Below, piece by piece: positions 12,078 through 16,027 of a DNA stretch of 16,027 bases (the first letter of the stretch is position 1; every line of letters begins with the position of its first letter). Both the position numbers and the translations under genes were made by a program. The notes beneath the pieces were generated by a model. The model made no database searches and had not been told where the DNA came from. It saw nothing but the letters and a program-made list of their open reading frames with translations. This stretch comes from MWCR01 sp041665165. Lineage in GTDB: Bacteria > Patescibacteriota > Patescibacteriia > 2-12-FULL-60-25. The stretch covers positions 1 to 16,027 of the forward strand of contig JBAYJJ010000029.1 of assembly GCA_041665165.1 (NCBI GenBank), written 5' to 3'.

Positions 12078-12695
12078 ATGGGCGAAGAAAACAGAAATAT
12101 TGGCTCGTTGGAGGTTATTGCCGGGTGCATGTCATCAGGCAAAAGCGAAGAATTGATTCGCCGGCTTAAGCGCGCCACAATCGCTAAACAGCCGGTGATT
12201 GTTTTTAAGCCCGGCATAGACAATCGGGGAGAAAAGCTGGCGATTTCTTCGCGCGATGGCCGTTTGTATGATGCAATCCCTTTAAATGACGTGAATGAAG
12301 TCTTTGATCACTTGGGTGAAACTCACAAGATCGTAGCTTTTGATGAAGCTCAGTTTTTTCCGATGGAACTGATTGACGTTGTCCGCAAATTAGTCTCGCA
12401 AAACTTACGCGTGCTGGCCGCGGGCTTGGATACTGATTTCCGCGGCGAACCGTTTGGCATTGTGCCCCAGCTCATGGCTGAGGCTGATAGCGTCACTAAA
12501 CTGAATGCCGTGTGCATGAAGTGCGGCGCACCTGCTATCCGCACGCAAAGGTTTATCGCAGGCCAGCCAGCCCCATATGAGTCACCACGCATCGTGGTCG
12601 GCGGAGACGAGATGTACGAAGCGCGCTGCCGTGCGTGCCACGAAGTGCCGCTGGCGTGCATTTTGCCCCAGGATAGAAAGGCGTTCAGTAGTTAA
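12078..12695 (+). CDS. tdk: Thymidine kinase (type II, zinc-containing)
   Basis: Phosphorylates thymidine to dTMP with ATP, a salvage route that fits an organism with limited nucleotide synthesis. 205 aa. P-loop GCMSSGKSEELIRRLKRA near residue 16, Walker-B-like FDEAQFF near residue 90, and the conserved LAAGLDTDFRGEPFG segment (lasso/active-site region follows). The zinc ribbon shows as CMKCGA and CRACHE. The start at 12078 is preferred over an in-frame ATG at 12057, which falls upstream of the -10 box. No SD. Next to, but transcribed separately from, the J-pseudokinase operon. Confidence 0.95.
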   Translation: MGEENRNIGSLEVIAGCMSSGKSEELIRRLKRATIAKQPVIVFKPGIDNRGEKLAISSRDGRLYDAIPLNDVNEVFDHLGETHKIVAFDEAQFFPMELIDVVRKLVSQNLRVLAAGLDTDFRGEPFGIVPQLMAEADSVTKLNAVCMKCGAPAIRTQRFIAGQPAPYESPRIVVGGDEMYEARCRACHEVPLACILPQDRKAFSS

Positions 12696-12711
12696 TTTAT
12701 TTATTAATTTG

Positions 12712-12737
12712 AACTCCGCATCAAACGGATTTTTTGT
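12712..12737 (+). terminator. Probable tdk terminator
   Basis: TCCG, loop CATCAAA, CGGA, then a T-rich run. The stem is short, so strength is uncertain. Confidence 0.5.
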
Positions 12738-12755
12738 TTTATTTTTCCTAGGCTC

Positions 12756-12784
12756 TTGACAACTTTTCTAGTTAATGTAATAAT
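12756..12784 (+). promoter_or_regulatory. Promoter of the J-pseudokinase/vWA/PurA-like operon
   Basis: TTGACA (12756-12761), 17-nt spacer, AATAAT (12779-12784). The leader to 12854 contains CTTCC/GGAAG, a weak inverted repeat. Confidence 0.75.
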
Positions 12785-12854
12785 TACAATATCTTCCAAA
12801 CGGGACTAGCTCGGGCGGAAGGCACTTTGAAAAACAATGCGATTGGAGGGAAGC

Positions 12855-13970
12855 ATGAATACTCTGGAAATGGCTTTCCTTAGCATAGAAAAGGCTAAAA
12901 AGCCCCAAGACATCTTCGGAACACTGGCTAACGCCACGCCCAGCGAACGCGCACAAGTATTACGGAAAGCGTTCCACAGCCTGGTTCAGCTGGTTCACCC
13001 TGACCACAACGGCAACAGCGAGCGCGCAAAACAAGCATTTTTGCGGCTCATGGAGCTGCACGCCCAAGCGGAAAGGGTGATTGACCCCCATTTCAGTGCT
13101 GTTCAGAGCTCTGCTCCAACGCAAAATAACAATGTCATCAAAACTCCCAAAGCCACATATGTGGTCCAGGATCTTTTAGGAGTGGGCGACTTCTGCAATG
13201 TGCATCGCGCCATCCGCACGAGCGACAACCAGGAGTTTGTGATCAAGTCCATGCTCCAGGCAGGGGACAATGATTTGCTGGCCAACGAGCACAAGGTGCT
13301 CAAGGCTTTGTGGTCCCACACCGGCGACCAAGCAGATCATTTCTGCAAGTACTTGCCTATGGTCGTGGAAGCTGCGGCCTTGGCTGATGCACGCCGCATG
13401 CATGTACTCACCTATGAGCCGGATTTCTTCCCGCTCACGGACGTGCTCAAGGCATTTCCCAAGGGCCTTGATCCGCGCGACGCAGCCTGGATGGGCAATC
13501 GAGTGCTAGAAATTCTTGCTTGGATCCACGAACACAAGGTTGTGCACGGCGCAGTTCTGCCTTGCCACATCTTGATCCGGCCCTGCAACCATACAGCCAA
13601 GCTCATTGGCTGGTGCGCTTCCATCAAGGAATGTGGGGCGGATCACATCACGGCCATGAGCAGTGATTGGACGGATTATTATCCGCCCGAGGTCATGCAA
13701 CGCCAAGTCGCGACACCAGCGCTGGATGTATTCATGGCCGCTCAGTGCATCACGGCTCTGATCGGTGGCGATACAAGCAAGCGTGGAGCATTTCCGCGCG
13801 CCACGCCCAAACGCATCTCAGGCTTCTTGGATGCTTGCCGCTTAGCACGGCCAGCAGCGCGCTTTGAAGACGGGCGCACAGCTTATCTTGAATTCAGGTC
13901 TGTGCTCAAAGAGCTTTACGGACCACCTGCTTTCCGACCGTTCACCATGCCGAAACATTCGGCTTACTAG
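12855..13970 (+). CDS. J-domain fused to a protein pseudokinase
   Basis: 371 aa from the ATG 4 nt after GGAGGG. Residues about 1-75 are a J-domain with the Hsp70-activating HPD at 48-50 (LVHPDHNGNSERAKQAFLRL). Residues about 100-355 have the protein-kinase fold order: Gly-rich loop LLGVGDFCNVHRA, VIKS with the ATP-site Lys131, Glu145 of helix C, YYPPEV in the APE position and Asp291 of helix F. The catalytic HRDxxxxN is HGAVLPCH (Asp and Asn lost) and DFG is GWC, so phosphotransfer is unlikely. It probably binds nucleotide or clients and recruits DnaK. The vWA gene follows after 9 nt. Confidence 0.85.
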   Translation: MNTLEMAFLSIEKAKKPQDIFGTLANATPSERAQVLRKAFHSLVQLVHPDHNGNSERAKQAFLRLMELHAQAERVIDPHFSAVQSSAPTQNNNVIKTPKATYVVQDLLGVGDFCNVHRAIRTSDNQEFVIKSMLQAGDNDLLANEHKVLKALWSHTGDQADHFCKYLPMVVEAAALADARRMHVLTYEPDFFPLTDVLKAFPKGLDPRDAAWMGNRVLEILAWIHEHKVVHGAVLPCHILIRPCNHTAKLIGWCASIKECGADHITAMSSDWTDYYPPEVMQRQVATPALDVFMAAQCITALIGGDTSKRGAFPRATPKRISGFLDACRLARPAARFEDGRTAYLEFRSVLKELYGPPAFRPFTMPKHSAY

Positions 13971-13979
13971 GAGGCTGTC

Positions 13980-14951
13980 ATGGGTTATGGAAATTGGAGT
14001 GACCAGTCGTATGATTACATCTCGAAATCGCGAGCCAGCGCGCCCGTGGATCGGATCTTCACCAATGTCGCGGCTGCGGATCCGGCCATGAACTCCGTGG
14101 GCATCAAACTGCGCGAAAGCCGCGACTCAGCCGACCACCCAGAATCCAATGCCATCGCAGTTTTCTTCGATGTCACTGGCTCAATGGGCGATGTGCCGGA
14201 GCTCTTCGCTCGAAGCAAGCTGGGCGGGCTCATGAAGCTGATCGTGTCGCGCAATTACATCGCGGATCCGCAGATACTGTTCGGCGCCATCGGCGACGCC
14301 ACCTGCGATCGCTACCCGCTCCAGATCGGCCAGTTCGAATCCAGCCTGGAGATGGATACTTGGCTTACCAAGATCTTTCTCGAAGGCGGGGGCGGAGGCC
14401 AGATCAAGGAATCGTATGGTTTGGCCCACCACTTCGCTGGCAACTACACTGCCCTGGACTGCTTCGAGAAGCGGACACGTAAGGGCTACCTGTTCACCAT
14501 GGGCGACGAAAAGCCCTGGCCCAACATGCCGGCCGCAGAGATCAACCAAGTCTTCGGAGGCTCCAAGATCTCGCAGGCCGTGAGCATTGAGGATGCAGTC
14601 AAGCAGGCCTCGCGCATGTACCACGTGTTCCACATTGTCATCGGCGGCCACACGAGCCACGGGGATGACCCCCAGGTGCTCGCGGCCTGGCGCAAGCTGC
14701 TTGGCGAACGCGCTCTGCACTTGGCCGAGCCCGAAGGCGTGTGCGAACTCATTGCCACGACCATCGGCAGTATGGAAGGCCGGGACTGGGACGACATGGC
14801 CAGCGATCTTGCGGCCAATGGCACGAGCACGGCAATCGTCAAAGCCGTGGGCCACGCAGTCCAGTCTGCGGGCACAAGCATTGCCAGGGTTGCCCGCGCC
14901 AGCGGCAAACTCCCAACTGCCCCATCTGCCAAACGCGGTATCCGCCTGTAA
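13980..14951 (+). CDS. von Willebrand factor A (vWA)-like protein
   Basis: 323 aa, SD AGGAGG at 5 nt spacing, overlapping the previous stop codon. The MIDAS metal site shows as FFDVTGSMG (DVTGS at 64-68), with acidic positions in FGAIGDATCDR and YLFTMGDE, as in the vWA fold. Other landmarks: PLQIGQFESS, a glycine run (LEGGGGGQ, 134-141) and HIVIGGHTSHGDD. The tail from about residue 285 is Ala/Ser-rich and basic. No signal peptide or membrane helix, so probably a cytoplasmic metal-dependent protein-protein scaffold. It sits between the pseudokinase and the PurA-like gene and is cotranscribed with the former. Confidence 0.85.
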   Translation: MGYGNWSDQSYDYISKSRASAPVDRIFTNVAAADPAMNSVGIKLRESRDSADHPESNAIAVFFDVTGSMGDVPELFARSKLGGLMKLIVSRNYIADPQILFGAIGDATCDRYPLQIGQFESSLEMDTWLTKIFLEGGGGGQIKESYGLAHHFAGNYTALDCFEKRTRKGYLFTMGDEKPWPNMPAAEINQVFGGSKISQAVSIEDAVKQASRMYHVFHIVIGGHTSHGDDPQVLAAWRKLLGERALHLAEPEGVCELIATTIGSMEGRDWDDMASDLAANGTSTAIVKAVGHAVQSAGTSIARVARASGKLPTAPSAKRGIRL

Positions 14952-14962
14952 ACCTACCACTC

Positions 14963-14994
14963 GGCCGCGCTCACTTGGGCGCGGCCTTCTCTTT
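14963..14994 (+). terminator. Strong hairpin between the vWA and PurA-like genes
   Basis: A perfect 8-bp stem GGCCGCGC/GCGCGGCC around an 8-nt loop, followed by TTCTCTTT. Interrupted T-run: it may act as a partial terminator that sets a lower level of the third gene. Confidence 0.6.
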
Positions 14995-15007
14995 AAGGAG
15001 CAAAACC

Positions 15008-16027
15008 ATGAAAAACGCGACTATCATTGTTGACGCAGGCTATGGCGACGCTGGCAAAGGCAAGCTCGCGTATTCCATCGCAAAACGCACTGGCGCCAAA
15101 CTCATTGTCCGCTATAACGGCGGTGCTCAGGCTGGCCATCGAGTTGTTCTGCCAGACGGCCGCGAGCACGTGTTCTCGCAATTCGGCAGCGCCACGTTTT
15201 TGCCTGGCGTGCAGACCTATCTTTCGCAGAACATGATTCTGCAACCTCTGGCCATGGCCGCAGAAGAAGCACATCTCGCGTCACTGGGCGTAGATGATGC
15301 ATACGAACGTACCTTGGTGGACGAAGACGCACTCGTGATTACGCCTTATCACCAAGCAGCCAATCGCATTCGCGAGATGGTGCGCGGCCAAGGCAGGCAC
15401 GGCTCATGCGGCATGGGCATCAGCGAAACAGTTTCTGATGCGCTTGCCCATCGCGCAATCCGGGCCAAGGATTTGCTCGATCGCACTGCGCTTGTAAGGA
15501 AGCTGCGCGAGATCGGCGAGGCCAAGAATACGGAAATAGCGCTGCTCATCAGCCTGCTCAAGTATAAGAACGAAGGCAGTGACGAAATCCGCATCTTTGA
15601 AGATGCTGAAATCGCCACGCGTTGTGCAGACAAGATGTTTGAGCTGGCTAAGCGCATGCGCATCGTGAGCCGAAGGCAAGCTTTCGCGCTCATGAACACA
15701 GTCAACGACCTGGTCTTTGAAGGCTCGCAAGGAGTCTTGCTTGATGAGTGGTACGGATTCTTTCCCTATGCGACTCGCAGTACGACCACGGCACAAAAAG
15801 CGCGTGAACTACTTGCTGCCTCTGGCTTTGCCGGCAAGGTCACGACCATTGCTGTCATGCGCGCCTATGCCACGCGCCACGGTGCTGGCCCGTTCGTGAC
15901 CGAAGATGCTGAGCTCACCTCTACCATGCCTGATGCCTGCAATGTGCTTGGCCAATGGCAAGGCAATTTCCGCATCGGCTGGATGGATATGCTGGCCACG
16001 CGCTATGCGCTGGATGCAGTCGGTCAG
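15008..16027 (+). CDS. Divergent adenylosuccinate synthetase homologue, C-terminus cut by window edge
   Basis: 340 codons, open to the edge (PurA is about 430 aa). SD AAGGAG, 7 nt spacing. The PurA fold is clear: GYGDAGKGKL, VRYNGGAQAGHRVV, VFEGSQGVLLDEWYGFFPY, STTTA, and MRAYATRHGAGPFVTED. Compared by eye with E. coli PurA from memory, catalytic Asp13 and His41 are kept (D14, H44). Glu14 is Ala, Asn38 is Gln, and the aspartate-binding GRRRRTGW loop is shortened to GNFRIGW, losing the Arg303 equivalent. So it probably ligates a different amine or base, or has a non-canonical role. I do not call it purA; the operon suggests an accessory function. Confidence 0.82.
   Translation, partial: MKNATIIVDAGYGDAGKGKLAYSIAKRTGAKLIVRYNGGAQAGHRVVLPDGREHVFSQFGSATFLPGVQTYLSQNMILQPLAMAAEEAHLASLGVDDAYERTLVDEDALVITPYHQAANRIREMVRGQGRHGSCGMGISETVSDALAHRAIRAKDLLDRTALVRKLREIGEAKNTEIALLISLLKYKNEGSDEIRIFEDAEIATRCADKMFELAKRMRIVSRRQAFALMNTVNDLVFEGSQGVLLDEWYGFFPYATRSTTTAQKARELLAASGFAGKVTTIAVMRAYATRHGAGPFVTEDAELTSTMPDACNVLGQWQGNFRIGWMDMLATRYALDAVGQ

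Noticed and set aside
14181..14960. 259-codon - strand frame opposite the vWA gene
   Set aside because: Caused by the high GC of the vWA gene, which has MIDAS motif, SD and operon context; the antisense product shows no known motif or SD.
15008..16027. PurZ (2-aminoadenylosuccinate synthetase of Z-genome phages)
   Set aside because: The catalytic Asp13 equivalent is kept here, whereas from memory phage PurZ lacks it, and no phage genes are nearby. Not excluded without an alignment.

Overview
The window looks like a chromosomal piece of a small-genome bacterium, most likely of the Candidate Phyla Radiation (Patescibacteria/Parcubacteria-like). This is inference from gene content, not a database match. 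The signs are half-size six-helix MFS proteins, an rpsP-khpA-trmD cluster with no rimM, many housekeeping genes without a Shine-Dalgarno (SD) site, and short intergenic repeats everywhere. Core genes are rny (cut by the left edge), truB, infB, trxA, rpsP, khpA, trmD and tdk.

Layout. 1-1391: RNase Y (-). 1639-3082: three unknown genes (-), two transcription units that share the same promoter and terminator design. 3249-3914: truB (-), divergent from a Cys-rich zinc-binding-like protein (3988-4593). 4767-6794: infB. 6929-7246: trxA. 7267-7557: small membrane protein (-). 7822-8136: rpsP. 8509-8877: khpA, behind a structured leader. 9001-9729: trmD. 9747-10897: two overlapping, mutually similar half-MFS genes (-). 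10964-11443: unknown. 11541-11759: small membrane protein (-). 12078-12695: thymidine kinase. 12855-16027: an operon of a J-domain/pseudokinase fusion, a vWA-fold protein and a divergent adenylosuccinate-synthetase homologue cut by the right edge.

Two gene classes separate cleanly. All ten accessory genes (unknown genes plus the J-pseudokinase, vWA and PurA-like genes) have a clear SD at normal spacing. None of the core genes does; infB, trmD, truB, the first MFS gene and tdk instead have a promoter whose -10 box lies 6-9 nt before the ATG, predicting leaderless or nearly leaderless mRNAs. Many terminators overlap the stop codon of their gene.

The most unusual DNA feature is a set of about a dozen short arrays with a 7-nt period. 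Each locus has its own heptamer words. They sit between genes, supply stop codons or a -35 box, and occur in frame inside trmD and truB. The two best candidates for undescribed biology are the J-pseudokinase/vWA/PurA-like operon and the khpA leader, where the loop of a terminator-like hairpin is perfectly complementary to a downstream segment.
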